Positions 8,664 to 19,301 of a DNA stretch of 64,000 nt are shown here, in pieces. Within the stretch, counting starts at the first letter, position 1; every line of letters starts with the position of its first letter. The notes under the pieces were generated by a model. The model worked only from the letters and a program-made list of their open reading frames with translations. It was not told the origin of the DNA and did not search any database. Made by a program: the position numbers and the translations under genes. The stretch comes from Marivirga harenae (GTDB lineage: Bacteria > Bacteroidota > Bacteroidia > Cytophagales > Cyclobacteriaceae), in contig NZ_CP130565.1 in assembly GCF_030534335.1 (NCBI RefSeq), positions 2,749,501 to 2,813,500 on the forward strand. Reading direction: 5' to 3'.

Positions 8664-11405
8664 CTATATATTGAATTTTAGAATACTGAAAGTGTTTTTA
8701 TGGCATTTATAGACATGCACTTCGTTATCCTTATTGTAATAGATCATGGCAATTTCATCTGCGCTCTCAATAGGTTGCTGATTTATGAGTTGACCTTCAC
8801 GGGTGTAAAGATAAGTGAATGCTTGTTTTTTGTCCGTAATAGCAATAATTTCCTTATTGGGAGCCAATTCATAATATTGGATTTCCATTTCATCCTTACT
8901 GAGGTAGTCTTTTTCAAACATCATTTCACCTGATGGTTTCAAAACACTCACTCGGCTTAAATCTTGTCTTGCCAGAAGATAACTTCGTTCAGAAGCATTT
9001 TTAACAATTTTAAAAATGGTCTCTTTGTTTGGCATATACAGTTGTTCTTTTTTATCAATTTTCCCTGTAAAGCTAATTTTTACCAAAGCACCTCCGTCTG
9101 TAATGGTAACCAAATAACTACTTTCAAAGCTATTTCCAATTTCAAAGTATAAGTTATTTGATAGTCTATCGTTAATGTTGATTGGGAAATTAGGTTTCAT
9201 CTCTCCATTTCTGCTCATTACTTTCACGAGACCGTTTTCCTGAAGAACTACCATGAAATCCTTGCTTCTAATCCTAATGTGTTCCGGTCTAGCAGCAATT
9301 TTATCATTCATTTTCAATGGCTTCCAGTCGCCCAAAGTATCACCATATTTGCTAGTGAGGAATATATCTCCGTTTTCTTTTGCAATTAGTAATCGATAAG
9401 TTCTGCTTTTGTCGTAGTCAATAACATTGAAATACTGATTTTCACTGGTATTATCGCCAATCACTTTAGGAAAATATTCTAAAGCAATCCCGTTTCTATC
9501 CAGCAGGTATACTTTTTCAGTTGTAGCGAATGCATATTGCAACTTATTGTTTTGATAGTAATCCATCTGGAAAACTTCCCCGATAATCGGTGCCTCCAAT
9601 GGCTCAGACCATAGGATATCTCCGTTATTTGAAATGAGGTGTAGATTGTAGGCGGAGTCCTGTACGAGCGTTTCAAATAAACCTGTATTATGATTTTTCA
9701 CTACGTGAGGCTTACTAATGATAGGAGAGGCTATATCAACTTGCATTAGCTTATCAAAATACTTCATTTCATTATTAACCCTATTATCAGAATGAAGCAC
9801 TTCAATATTACTATAATAACGTTCATTTTCATTGCTGAATTGAAAAGCAAGCATATCAAAATTCTTTACCGGATATTCATTTTCCATAAAGTTTTTACGC
9901 CATCTTTCGTTAAGATTATCGAGAAGTAATGACCATGCTTGTGGGATATTTATGAAAATATTTAGGTTTGATTCTTGTAATGTGGATTCAATGAACTGAT
10001 TTTCCTTAATAGACTTACCCCATGTGTTTTCCGTTTCAATATCTAGTATAAGTTCCTTTAAGGATTGAATATCATTACTGATAATCATATTGTCATCAAT
10101 TGTAGTAAAAAAAGAGTGGGTAAAGCCTTTAAAATTTTTCCCCAACAATTGATACGGGAATTCCTTAATTAGCAATTCCCTAATTTCGTTTTCAGCATAG
10201 TACTCATAATACAAAGTATCTTGTTGCAATTTGGCGACTTCTTCTGATAATTTATTGAATTTATTTAAGCCCTCGTTTTTATCAGTCATTTTAATGAAAA
10301 TAAGCTTTTTGCTCTCTTCTAAGTCCTGATTGCTATTTAGAATGACTTGAGCATTTTCTCCGGCCATAAACTGGTGAAATTCCCTAAAATCAGTTTCATA
10401 TTGTTCTGCTATTAGATTTCTTTCTCGAGGATAATCCCGATCAATACCACCCCAGAACTTAACTTTTTTATCTTGAAAGGTTTGAGCATCATTAAATCTT
10501 TCATGAATGACAATCGCAGTTTTTGAAGGAAAGTAGTTTTCCAAAGTAACGTCACCCCCTGTTTGACCGCGGTAGGTATTCAAGTAGCTGATAGAATCTT
10601 GAGGAAATGTAAATCCATTTAAATACAGATCGTCACCGTCTACAAACAAATCGAGAAAGGCACCTTCCGAAAATTGTGATAGAACATTGAAGAGAATAGA
10701 TTGATCAGACTTTGTAAATATTTTTACGATTTTATCAAGTCTTTCAAAATTGATATATAGATTACCTAAATCATCTTGAAAATTTGCAATTTTAAAGACT
10801 TCAACTATACTTTCTTGAAAATTTTCTTCATCCCTCTCAAGATTTCTGATAACATCTTCTACTAAAACGGGTGAGAAACTACCAACAAAATTTCCACGAA
10901 GTAATACATAGCTGAATGTTTTACCATCCCCTGTGCTCTTTAGTTCGTAAATAGTATTTTTGTTAAAAACTCTTTCAGATTTTTTGAATTCTTCAAATTT
11001 GGATTCTATTTTTTTTATTATTTCAATTTGCTCTGTATTTTTCAAGCTTTGGTAGAACACAAAGTCAAAATCATTGTTAGAAATGATTGACATCCCTATC
11101 AACAAGTGGTTGTTCCTAAACACTTCATCCAGAATTCCGCTTTTCCCAGATAAGCTGTCTAAAGCTTCAAAATTTTCCTTTAAAGATTTGAAGTATTCAA
11201 TGTTTTGTAAGTCTTTCCATATTGGGTTTTCTTGGATACTATTCCAGGCACTAACTAAATTGTTGTTTTCATACACTAAAAAAGTGTTTTCAGGGACTAG
11301 AGACCATGCATCCAGACTTTTTTGTTTATCCCAATAGTAATATATTCCATATCCACTTGCTAAAATCAAGATGAATAGAAATATTATGATAAAAATTCTT
11401 CTCAA
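8664..11405 (-). CDS. membrane-anchored protein of unknown function (913 residues), TTG start
   Basis: I do not recognise the family with confidence; the N-terminal half is reminiscent of DUF3352-like proteins. The first 25 residues form one hydrophobic segment, an uncleaved anchor or signal peptide. The rest is predicted extracytoplasmic. Residues from about 560 to the end contain repeated short strands with 'NGD..' and 'DRNG..' turns that look like a beta-propeller. The frame begins with TTG at 11405; no in-frame ATG lies nearby upstream, and the next internal Met is about 100 residues in. The TTG start is therefore needed to keep the hydrophobic segment. A TATATTTG -7 box lies 29 bases upstream. 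Confidence 0.7.
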   Translation of the reverse strand: MRRIFIIIFLFILILASGYGIYYYWDKQKSLDAWSLVPENTFLVYENNNLVSAWNSIQENPIWKDLQNIEYFKSLKENFEALDSLSGKSGILDEVFRNNHLLIGMSIISNNDFDFVFYQSLKNTEQIEIIKKIESKFEEFKKSERVFNKNTIYELKSTGDGKTFSYVLLRGNFVGSFSPVLVEDVIRNLERDEENFQESIVEVFKIANFQDDLGNLYINFERLDKIVKIFTKSDQSILFNVLSQFSEGAFLDLFVDGDDLYLNGFTFPQDSISYLNTYRGQTGGDVTLENYFPSKTAIVIHERFNDAQTFQDKKVKFWGGIDRDYPRERNLIAEQYETDFREFHQFMAGENAQVILNSNQDLEESKKLIFIKMTDKNEGLNKFNKLSEEVAKLQQDTLYYEYYAENEIRELLIKEFPYQLLGKNFKGFTHSFFTTIDDNMIISNDIQSLKELILDIETENTWGKSIKENQFIESTLQESNLNIFINIPQAWSLLLDNLNERWRKNFMENEYPVKNFDMLAFQFSNENERYYSNIEVLHSDNRVNNEMKYFDKLMQVDIASPIISKPHVVKNHNTGLFETLVQDSAYNLHLISNNGDILWSEPLEAPIIGEVFQMDYYQNNKLQYAFATTEKVYLLDRNGIALEYFPKVIGDNTSENQYFNVIDYDKSRTYRLLIAKENGDIFLTSKYGDTLGDWKPLKMNDKIAARPEHIRIRSKDFMVVLQENGLVKVMSRNGEMKPNFPININDRLSNNLYFEIGNSFESSYLVTITDGGALVKISFTGKIDKKEQLYMPNKETIFKIVKNASERSYLLARQDLSRVSVLKPSGEMMFEKDYLSKDEMEIQYYELAPNKEIIAITDKKQAFTYLYTREGQLINQQPIESADEIAMIYYNKDNEVHVYKCHKNTFSILKFNI

Positions 11406-11433
11406 AGGTTTTTTGATTTTTATTGCTGCTATG

Positions 11434-11441
11434 CAAATATA
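11434..11441 (-). promoter_or_regulatory. candidate -7 box for the 913-residue protein / mscS operon
   Basis: TATATTTG on the minus strand matches TAnnTTTG exactly and would start transcription about 20 bases before the TTG start codon. No convincing -33 element was found at the usual spacing. Confidence 0.45.
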
Positions 11442-11505
11442 GGATTATTAATAACTATGAAGGTGTTTTCGCAAGAAATATCTTAGGGTAATAGAAGGGT
11501 TGCAA

Positions 11506-12267
11506 TTAGACTAGCACTACTTCTATTCCTTTAGACTCTAAAGTGCTAATAAACTGCTTGGAAGCACTTTTGTTAGTGATTATTTGGTCAACATCTTCTA
11601 AATCGCAAATTTTACCAAATCCTTTCTTTCCAAATTTACTAGCATCAGCCAAAACTATCGTTTTTTGAACGGATTTAATCATTTTAGCATTCAAATGAGC
11701 CTCCATCATGTTCGAAGTGGTAAATCCATGTTCTAAGCTAATGCCATCCACGCTTAAGTACAATTTACTGCAAGCGAAGCTCTGCATCATTTCTTCCGCA
11801 TAATGCCCCACTACTGACGAGCTACCTTTTCGGACAACACCCCCTAATTGTACAATTTCTACATCCTTGCAGTCTAGTAAAGCCATGGTTACATTCATTG
11901 CAGAGGTAAGTACTGTTAGTTGTGCATTTTTTGGGATAGCGTGGGCAAATGCTCCAACGGTAGTACCAGAACCAATGATTATTGCTTCATTCATTATCAA
12001 GCTTTCCACCGCCACTTTTGCGATGCTTTGTTTTTCTTCAACATTTACCAACTGCTTTTCATCAACAGGCTTTTCGTTCACATAAGGCGAAACTAAAGTT
12101 GCACTTCCATGCGAGCGGTAAAGCAGTCCTTTGTCTTCTAAGAGTCTTAAATCTTTTCGGATCGTTACTTTGGTGACCTCTAAATCCTTGCTTAGTTCAC
12201 TAACACTTACAAAGCCTTCTTTTTGAAGTTGGTCTAATATGAATTTGTGTCTTTCTGCAATTGTCAT
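11506..12267 (-). CDS. glpR: DeoR-family transcriptional repressor, probable GlpR
   Basis: A 253-residue DeoR-type regulator. The N-terminal winged helix-turn-helix contains the family pattern SVSELSKDLEVTKVTIRKDL at about residues 20-39 and LEDKGLLYRSHGSA. The C-terminal sugar-phosphate-sensing domain includes IGSGTTVGAFA. ATG 12267 is preferred over the upstream in-frame TTG 12276. It is divergent from glpD and next to glpK-glpF, so repression of glycerol genes relieved by glycerol 3-phosphate is inferred from context. Confidence 0.88.
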   Translation of the reverse strand: MTIAERHKFILDQLQKEGFVSVSELSKDLEVTKVTIRKDLRLLEDKGLLYRSHGSATLVSPYVNEKPVDEKQLVNVEEKQSIAKVAVESLIMNEAIIIGSGTTVGAFAHAIPKNAQLTVLTSAMNVTMALLDCKDVEIVQLGGVVRKGSSSVVGHYAEEMMQSFACSKLYLSVDGISLEHGFTTSNMMEAHLNAKMIKSVQKTIVLADASKFGKKGFGKICDLEDVDQIITNKSASKQFISTLESKGIEVVLV

Positions 12268-12354
12268 AGGGTTCAAAAATAAATATTTTAGTAATTAAAA
12301 TAAATAAAAGGTAATAAAAAGAAAGTTTTTTAAGTAAAAAATTGGATTTTAACT

Positions 12355-12384
12355 TTTGTAATGTTTCTTTTTATTCTATATTTG
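12355..12384 (+). promoter_or_regulatory. promoter of glpD
   Basis: TTTG at 12355-12358 and TATATTTG at 12377-12384, separated by 18 bases, match the Bacteroidota consensus TTTG-N17-20-TAnnTTTG. The ATG of glpD at 12401 follows closely, giving a leader of about 10 bases. The AT-rich stretch 12280-12350 towards glpR contains an ATTTTA-N5-TAAAAT inverted repeat that may be a GlpR site, but this is not established. Confidence 0.75.
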
Positions 12385-12400
12385 GATAAAACGAAACAAT

Positions 12401-13966
12401 ATGAATAGAAAAGAAAACATAAAGCAAATTTCTGAAGCTGACAAAGTTTGGGATATAGCAGTGATTGGAGGTGGTTCTTCTGGGCTGGGAGTTGCTTTAG
12501 ATGCTGTTTCTAGAGGTTTGAGTGTTGCATTGTTTGAAAAATCTGATTTTGCTAAAGGCACCAGTAGTAGAAGTACTAAATTAGTGCATGGTGGGGTTCG
12601 GTATTTAGCACAGGGTGATGTTTTTCTTGTATTGGAAGCATTAAGAGAACGAGGTTTATTGTTAAAAAACGCTCCACATTTGGCGCATAATCAATCGTTT
12701 GTAATACCCATTTACTCTTTCTTTGATAGGTTAAAATATACGATCGGTCTCAAAATGTACGATTGGATGGCGGGGAAATTAAGTCTAGGTAAATCAACTT
12801 TTATTTCTAAAACAAAAACTATTGAGCGCTTGCCAACCATAAAGCAAGAGGGGTTGAAAGGCGGTGTAATTTATCATGATGGGCAGTTTGACGATGCCCG
12901 TTTGGCTTTAAACGTGGCTCAAACTTGCGATGAAAAAGGTGCAGCGGTTTTAAATTATTTTAAAGTAAACCAGTTGATAAAAGATGAGGGCGGTAAAATC
13001 TCCGGACTTTCTGTTAAAGATCAATTTTCGAAAAAGAATTATGACATAAAAGCAAAAATGGTGGTAAATGCAACCGGTGTTTTTGCAGATAAGATTTTGC
13101 AATTGGATAATCCTGATGCCAAGAAAATGATTCGGCCAAGTCAAGGTATTCATCTAGTGCTAGACCAATCTTTCTTATCAGGAAAAGATGCTTTGATGAT
13201 CCCAGAAACCAGCGATGGAAGGGTTTTATTTGCAGTACCCTGGCATGATAAATTAGTGGTGGGAACAACTGACACAATGAGGAAGAAGCCAAAACTGGAA
13301 CCAGCCGCCTTAGAAAAGGAGATAGATTTCGTCTTGAAGACGGCACAGGAGTACTTGACTAAGAAACCGCAGAGGAGTGATGTTCTTTCTGTTTATGCCG
13401 GCTTAAGGCCTTTGGCTGCACCTACTGATGAAAGTGAAAAAACCAAGGAAATCTCTCGCAGCCATAAAGTATTGGTATCCAACAGCGGTTTAATTACGCT
13501 TACTGGTGGGAAATGGACTACTTTCCGAAAGATGGGGGAGGATACTGTAGAATATTTTACAAAGTTGACGGGTGATAGACTTCAAAAAAGTGGTTCAGCG
13601 GAGATTAAGATTCATGCGTTTTCTACGAACAAATCTAGTGATTACTTGGGTGTGTATGGTTCAGATAAAGAGGCAATTAAATCTCTACAGGATGCAAATT
13701 CAGAATGGAATCAGCTTTTGCATCCAAAATATCCTTTTACTCAAGCTGAAGTCATTTTTGCATGTAGAAATGAAATGGCCATGAAGGTAGAAGACGTATT
13801 AGCCAGGAGGATTAGAGTCCTTTTTCTTGATGCAAAAGCAAGCACGAATATGGCCCCCAAAGTTGCGGAGCTGATGGCTGAAGAATTGGGAAAAGATGAA
13901 GCATGGATAGAAAAGCAATTGAAAGATTTTAATAAATTGGCAATGCGATATCTAATTGAAATTTAA
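12401..13966 (+). CDS. glpD: aerobic glycerol-3-phosphate dehydrogenase (FAD)
   Basis: Membrane-associated flavoenzyme that oxidises glycerol 3-phosphate to dihydroxyacetone phosphate and passes electrons to quinone (menaquinone here, inferred from menD and menB). The protein has 521 residues. The FAD-binding motif IAVIGGGSSGLG is at about residues 20-31, followed by the family signature SSRSTKLVHGGVRYL. The late substrate/FAD region with LTGGKWTTFRKM is at about residue 365, and the C-terminal DAO_C domain follows. It opens the glycerol operon but is separated from glpK by 375 bases that contain a structured repeat. Confidence 0.95.
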   Translation: MNRKENIKQISEADKVWDIAVIGGGSSGLGVALDAVSRGLSVALFEKSDFAKGTSSRSTKLVHGGVRYLAQGDVFLVLEALRERGLLLKNAPHLAHNQSFVIPIYSFFDRLKYTIGLKMYDWMAGKLSLGKSTFISKTKTIERLPTIKQEGLKGGVIYHDGQFDDARLALNVAQTCDEKGAAVLNYFKVNQLIKDEGGKISGLSVKDQFSKKNYDIKAKMVVNATGVFADKILQLDNPDAKKMIRPSQGIHLVLDQSFLSGKDALMIPETSDGRVLFAVPWHDKLVVGTTDTMRKKPKLEPAALEKEIDFVLKTAQEYLTKKPQRSDVLSVYAGLRPLAAPTDESEKTKEISRSHKVLVSNSGLITLTGGKWTTFRKMGEDTVEYFTKLTGDRLQKSGSAEIKIHAFSTNKSSDYLGVYGSDKEAIKSLQDANSEWNQLLHPKYPFTQAEVIFACRNEMAMKVEDVLARRIRVLFLDAKASTNMAPKVAELMAEELGKDEAWIEKQLKDFNKLAMRYLIEI

Positions 13967-14110
13967 ATTGGTTTATTTGATAATTATTTAGAATTCAGTT
14001 CGAGTAAGCATAGGAAGTTTTTCAAACCAGTGATTAGTGAGTCTCTCTGCGAGAACTTTATTTGAAAGTAGAAAATAGATGTATTACTATTCAGAAACAT
14101 AAGAAACAAT

Positions 14111-14233
14111 ACGACCACTTCCGAGGAACTCGGAAAAGCGGGAGGGAGGAAAGTTTAGCGGGCTAGCGAGGGCAGAGAGGGTTGAAGCATTAAACTTTCT
14201 TGATTTTTTGTATCTTTTGTATCAAGACAAAAG
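14111..14233 (+). repeat. structured intergenic repeat, copy 1 (three hairpins)
   Basis: Part of a three-copy family (see 17567-17690 and 17889-18020). Hairpin A is TTCCGAG 14119-14125 / CTCGGAA 14129-14135. Hairpin B is a 9-bp stem, GAAAGTTTA 14149-14157 / TAAACTTTC 14191-14199, enclosing a loop that begins GCGGGC and ends AGCAT. Hairpin C is CTTTTGT 14214-14220 / ACAAAAG 14227-14233 around ATCAAG. Purine-rich GGAGGGAGG precedes stem B and TTGATTTTTT follows it. It lies between glpD and glpK; the rest of 13967-14341 has no gene. Confidence 0.85.
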
Positions 14234-14280
14234 ATTGGAATGAAAATTATTGATTCAATGATTTAAAAAAAAATAGTAAA

Positions 14281-15844
<1,564 letters not shown>

Positions 15845-15850
15845 AAGCAG

Positions 15851-16582
15851 ATGAACTATTTTGTAGCAGAATTTTTAGGCACTTTTTTATTAATATTGAT
15901 GGGTTCTGGGGTTGTAGCCAATGTGGTTTTGCCCAAAACTAAAGCCGCAGGTTCGGGCTGGATGGTGATTACTACAGCTTGGGCTTTTGGAGTTTTTATA
16001 GCGGTGGTAGTCGCAGGTCCTCATAGTGGAGCTCATATTAATCCAGCGGTTAGCTTGGCCCTAGCAATAACAGGTGATTTCGCCTGGAATCTTTTGTGGA
16101 TTTATATCCCAGCACAGATTTTAGGCGCAGCTTTTGGGGCTTTTTGTGCCTGGTTGATTTATCAAAGGCATTTTGAATCCACGGATGATCAGGGTTTGTT
16201 ATTTGCGCCTTTTGCCACTGCTCCAGCCATTCGAGATGTCAGGACTAATTTTATTTCAGAATTCATCGGAACATTTGTACTTATCATAGTGATATTGTTT
16301 TCCACTCCTCCGCAGTTGATGGACGCCAATAGCACTCCAATTGGCTTGGGGGATTTAGGGGCTCTACCGGTTGCTATTTTGGTATGGGTAATAGGATTGG
16401 CTTTAGAGGGAACAACTGGCTATGCGATCAATCCGGCACGTGATTTAGGTCCAAGGATCATGCATCAAATTTTACCCATAAAAGGAAAAGGAGGGAGCGA
16501 TTGGTCCTATAGTTGGATTCCCATTATTGGTCCTTTAACAGGTGCTGCCGTTGCAGCATTTATTTACATAGTATTGAATTAA
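15851..16582 (+). CDS. glpF: glycerol facilitator (aquaglyceroporin, MIP family)
   Basis: A 243-residue inner-membrane channel with six transmembrane segments and the two NPA half-helices. They read HINPAVSLA at about residues 62-70 and INPARDLGPR at about residues 196-205. The Asp directly after the Arg of the second motif is the usual mark of a glycerol-conducting channel rather than a water-only aquaporin. It sits directly behind glpK, matching uptake coupled to phosphorylation. Confidence 0.95.
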   Translation: MNYFVAEFLGTFLLILMGSGVVANVVLPKTKAAGSGWMVITTAWAFGVFIAVVVAGPHSGAHINPAVSLALAITGDFAWNLLWIYIPAQILGAAFGAFCAWLIYQRHFESTDDQGLLFAPFATAPAIRDVRTNFISEFIGTFVLIIVILFSTPPQLMDANSTPIGLGDLGALPVAILVWVIGLALEGTTGYAINPARDLGPRIMHQILPIKGKGGSDWSYSWIPIIGPLTGAAVAAFIYIVLN

Positions 16583-16595
16583 TTTATATTCCATA

Positions 16596-17423
16596 ATGGA
16601 TAAGAAAATTTCACATTTCAAAACTTCAGATAATTTATCATTGGAGGTTCAAAAATACATTCAATCTGAAAATCCTAAAAAGATAATATTAATTGTCCAT
16701 GGACTTGGAGAACATGCTGGAAGATTTCAAAAAGTAGCTGAGTATTTTAATGAACAGGGAATAAGTGTCATAGCCTTAACTTTAAGAGGACATGGGAATT
16801 CAGAAGGCAAAAAAGGACATGCCCCTAGCATGGAGCAACTATTGACTGACATAGAGTATTTTATCCGTTTTGTTAGGGTGGATTATTTAAATGCTGAATT
16901 ATACCTCTATGGGCATAGCATGGGCGGCAATATCGTTTTGAATTATTTGGCTCAAGACCAATCCAGTGAAATTACGGCCGGTATAGCAACTTCCCCGTGG
17001 ATTAAATTGGCTTTTGACCCACCAAAATGGAAAGTGAATTTAGGGAATTGGGTAGCCGATATTATTCCAAGTTTGATTCAGCCATCAGGACTAAAAGCAG
17101 AGGATATTTCCAGCATAAATGAGGAGGTAGAGAAGTATGAAAATGATCCCTTAATTCACAATAAAATTTCGGCCAAACTATTTACCTCCATCACAAAAGG
17201 AGGGGAGTACCTGATTCATAATACCCATAAATTTAAGCACAAAGTATTTTTAGCTCACGGTCAGCTAGATAAAATTATCTCCCATGATGCAACTGCTGAA
17301 TTCTCTAAGGATAGCAGTTTGTTTACATTTAAAAGTTATCCAAATTCAAAGCATGAAATCCATCATGATGTAGATTTTGAGGAATTGATGGGGGATGTTT
17401 TGGGGTGGATGGAGGATAATTAA
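16596..17423 (+). CDS. alpha/beta hydrolase, monoacylglycerol-lipase-like
   Basis: A 275-residue serine hydrolase of the Hydrolase_4/monoglyceride-lipase group. The oxyanion region VHGLGEHAGRF is near residue 34, the nucleophile elbow YGHSMGG near residues 107-113, and a late Asp (HGQLDKII) and His (SKHEIHHDVD) complete the triad. There is no signal peptide, so it is cytoplasmic. It lies 13 bases after glpF in the glycerol operon. A role in freeing glycerol from monoacylglycerols is inferred from family and context; a lysophospholipase activity is an alternative. Confidence 0.82.
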   Translation: MDKKISHFKTSDNLSLEVQKYIQSENPKKIILIVHGLGEHAGRFQKVAEYFNEQGISVIALTLRGHGNSEGKKGHAPSMEQLLTDIEYFIRFVRVDYLNAELYLYGHSMGGNIVLNYLAQDQSSEITAGIATSPWIKLAFDPPKWKVNLGNWVADIIPSLIQPSGLKAEDISSINEEVEKYENDPLIHNKISAKLFTSITKGGEYLIHNTHKFKHKVFLAHGQLDKIISHDATAEFSKDSSLFTFKSYPNSKHEIHHDVDFEELMGDVLGWMEDN

Positions 17424-17566
17424 ATCTTGATAGATTTTAAATTTTTTGGTGAATTTTAAAAAAAAGTAAATTTATGCTTTGGAAGTTGAATACTTCTGGG
17501 ACAGAGACAGAGCAAAATTAAGCATTAAATTGCTAATTATTGCATTTTAATTCTAGCTTAATCATT

Positions 17567-17690
17567 CATACTTTTTCCATTGATGAAAAAGTATGCAAAA
17601 AATCTAGGTAAAATGATGCTACTACCCGCTAATGTCAGCGTCTGCCCGCCATTTTACCCTCCAGCCCGCTTTTTCGCTTAAGGCGAAAGT
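17567..17690 (-). repeat. structured intergenic repeat, copy 2 (inverted orientation)
   Basis: Same architecture as copies 1 and 3 but read on the minus strand. Hairpin A is TTTCGC/GCGAAA at 17672-17677 / 17683-17688. Stem B is 9 bp, GGTAAAATG 17607-17615 / CATTTTACC 17650-17658, with the same GCGGGC start and AGCAT end of the loop on the minus strand. Hairpin C is an 11-bp perfect stem at 17567-17577 / 17585-17595. Stem sequences differ from the other copies, yet pairing is intact. Confidence 0.82.
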
Positions 17691-17888
17691 TGGGGAGTTA
17701 GATATTAATAAACTCACCAAGTAAATTCAACTTTATGTAACATTGATCAAACTCCTTTTAGCTTGTTTCTAGATGATTTTTAATTAGCCCGCTAATCTAG
17801 ATTGTTCTTGGAAAACCTATGTTGTCCTAACGTGAGAGATACAGCAAAATTCTTAATTGGTTATTGCACATTTGCAACAGAACTGACT

Positions 17889-18020
17889 CGACCACTTCCG
17901 AGGAACTCGGGAAAGAAGGAGGGAGGACAAAATAGCGGGCCCGCTTGTGCAGACAAGCCAGCGGATGGATGTGGGATGAAGCATTATTTTGTCTTGATTT
18001 TTTCTTTCTTTTTGATCAAG
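17889..18020 (+). repeat. structured intergenic repeat, copy 3
   Basis: Closest in primary sequence to copy 1, sharing the CGACCACTTCCGAGGAACTC stretch. Hairpin A is CCGAG/CTCGG around GAA at 17898-17910. Stem B is 9 bp, GACAAAATA 17926-17934 / TATTTTGTC 17985-17993. The B loop contains an extra small hairpin, GCTTGT/ACAAGC, around 17943-17958. Hairpin C has the left side and ATCAAG loop (18015-18020) but its right arm does not pair, so the 3' end looks eroded. Copies 2 and 3 face away from each other across about 200 bases. Confidence 0.82.
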
Positions 18021-18096
18021 TAACCGCAGTCTATTGAACTGAACTTCAAAGAAGATAACAGGATGGTCCTGTGTTACAGGATATGAGCCAGGGTTA

Positions 18097-18119
18097 AACA
18101 GCCTTTGGCTGTTCTTTTG
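18097..18119 (+). terminator. terminator-like hairpin
   Basis: AACAGCC (18097-18103), loop TTT, GGCTGTT (18107-18113), followed by the T-rich CTTTTGT tail. It lies far from any plus-strand stop codon, so it may be a relic or end a non-coding transcript that includes repeat copy 3. Confidence 0.5.
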
Positions 18120-18304
18120 TTTTCTTTTGATTCTTCTGTGGTTAAATTTCCAGCTTTAGCAAGTTTTTAGTCTTGTTATATAGTAGAAAAAAGGAAAATA
18201 GAAACATTGGAATATACCTAATAAGTATAAGTAAAGCCTCAAAAAAATACTACTCATCATATTAAATATTGCCGTAAAATATCAGTCTTAACCACTTCCT
18301 GACT

Positions 18305-18435
18305 TTCAGGAAAACGATTTCCCCTATTCAGGAAGCCCAAAAAATATTCAGTAAGCATCTTTACCAAATCAGGAAACATTATAAAAACTCAGGCAATATT
18401 AATATTCTGCAGGTAGTGAAAATAATATTCAGCAA
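18305..18435 (+). repeat. array of seven TTCAGGAA-like boxes with about 20.5-base spacing
   Basis: Boxes start at 18305 (TTCAGGAA), 18327 (TTCAGGAA), 18347 (TTCAGTAA), 18368 (ATCAGGAA), 18388 (CTCAGGCA), 18408 (TGCAGGTA) and 18428 (TTCAGCAA). The steps are 22, 20, 21, 20, 20 and 20 bases, close to two helical turns. The bases between boxes are not conserved. Confidence 0.55.
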
Positions 18436-18659
18436 GGAATATTATTTGGTTTTTGATTTTCGCATTACTTACCTAGAATGTGTCCCATGTCTTTAAATCC
18501 TCGTTCCCACCTTGCTTTGCACGGTGGTTTTTAATTGCACATATTATTTAAGTTAAATGCTTTATAATACTGTGTTGATTTTCTTGTAATAAAAACAATC
18601 GGTTAGATTGCCTCGATTACTATTACAAATTAATTTAAATACTCTAGATGCGAATCATT

Positions 18660-19226
18660 TTAATTCCGAATCAGTTTAATCTCATTGATTTTAAATTCAT
18701 CAACCTTTTTAGTTAAAAAAACATGAGAACGAACAAAGGTTTTACCTTCTATGAGAATACTTACAATGACTGAATATTCTTCTGAGTTTTTCTCATCTCT
18801 ATCAATTTTATATCCTGTGATTTTTTCGCCTTGTCCACCAACCCATTGATTACCCCATAAATAATTACAAGCATTTATATTAAACATTGGTTCTGGTTCA
18901 TATTCCCAATTGATCTTTCGCATTTCTGCATTGCAACTTTCTAGCTTGCTAACCAATTTCTCTTTGTAGTCCTCAGAAAAGTAATCAATAGTATTTATCC
19001 TTTCTTTAAATTCTCTCAAATCAAAAATATAAGTAGTTTCATCAAGCTTTTCAAAAGGTGGTATCTGATAATAACTTGTACTCTTTGGATAGGCAACATT
19101 TATGTACCAATTGTAAAATTTATCTACTGTTTGAAGGACTAGTGAATCTTGACTGGGGTTAGTATGATTTGAATGAGAGGATAATGTATAAAGGATAAAT
19201 GGAACTAGTAGGGAAGTAGTTTTCAT
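18660..19226 (-). CDS. secreted protein of unknown function (188 residues)
   Basis: Not recognised with confidence; it is reminiscent of small DUF3828-type periplasmic proteins (motif VDKFYNWYI near residue 33). It starts at ATG 19226 (TTG 19232 is a less likely start) with a short signal-peptide-like stretch, then a soluble domain with WEYEPEPMFN and NYLWGNQWVGGQGEKITGY. It is the last gene of the minus-strand accessory run that begins with the 1192-residue toxin-like protein. It may be an immunity or accessory protein, but nothing in the sequence proves this. Confidence 0.6.
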   Translation of the reverse strand: MKTTSLLVPFILYTLSSHSNHTNPSQDSLVLQTVDKFYNWYINVAYPKSTSYYQIPPFEKLDETTYIFDLREFKERINTIDYFSEDYKEKLVSKLESCNAEMRKINWEYEPEPMFNINACNYLWGNQWVGGQGEKITGYKIDRDEKNSEEYSVIVSILIEGKTFVRSHVFLTKKVDEFKINEIKLIRN

Positions 19227-19301
19227 TTTCAATTAGATGTAACTGGGTAAATATATCAAGACGGATTCTCAATTAATAATGTATATGTAACTCGGTATTT
19301 A

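Larger units (their letters stand above)
18021..18659. other. non-coding stretch between the glycerol island and the accessory island
   Basis: No credible gene was found here. It contains a terminator-like hairpin (18097-18119), a periodic TTCAGGAA-like array (18305-18435, preceded by a TTCCTGA/TCAGGAA hairpin at 18296-18312) and AT-rich sequence. Together with 17424-17888 this makes about 1.2 kb without a gene. Confidence 0.6.

Noticed and set aside
17802-18023. 73-codon plus-strand open frame
   Set aside because: It lies across structured repeat copy 3; its codons are fixed by the hairpins, and there is no protein-like pattern.
18305-18435. CRISPR-like array
   Set aside because: Boxes are only 8 bases, imperfect and spaced about 12 bases apart edge to edge; no cas genes and no 25-40-base repeats.
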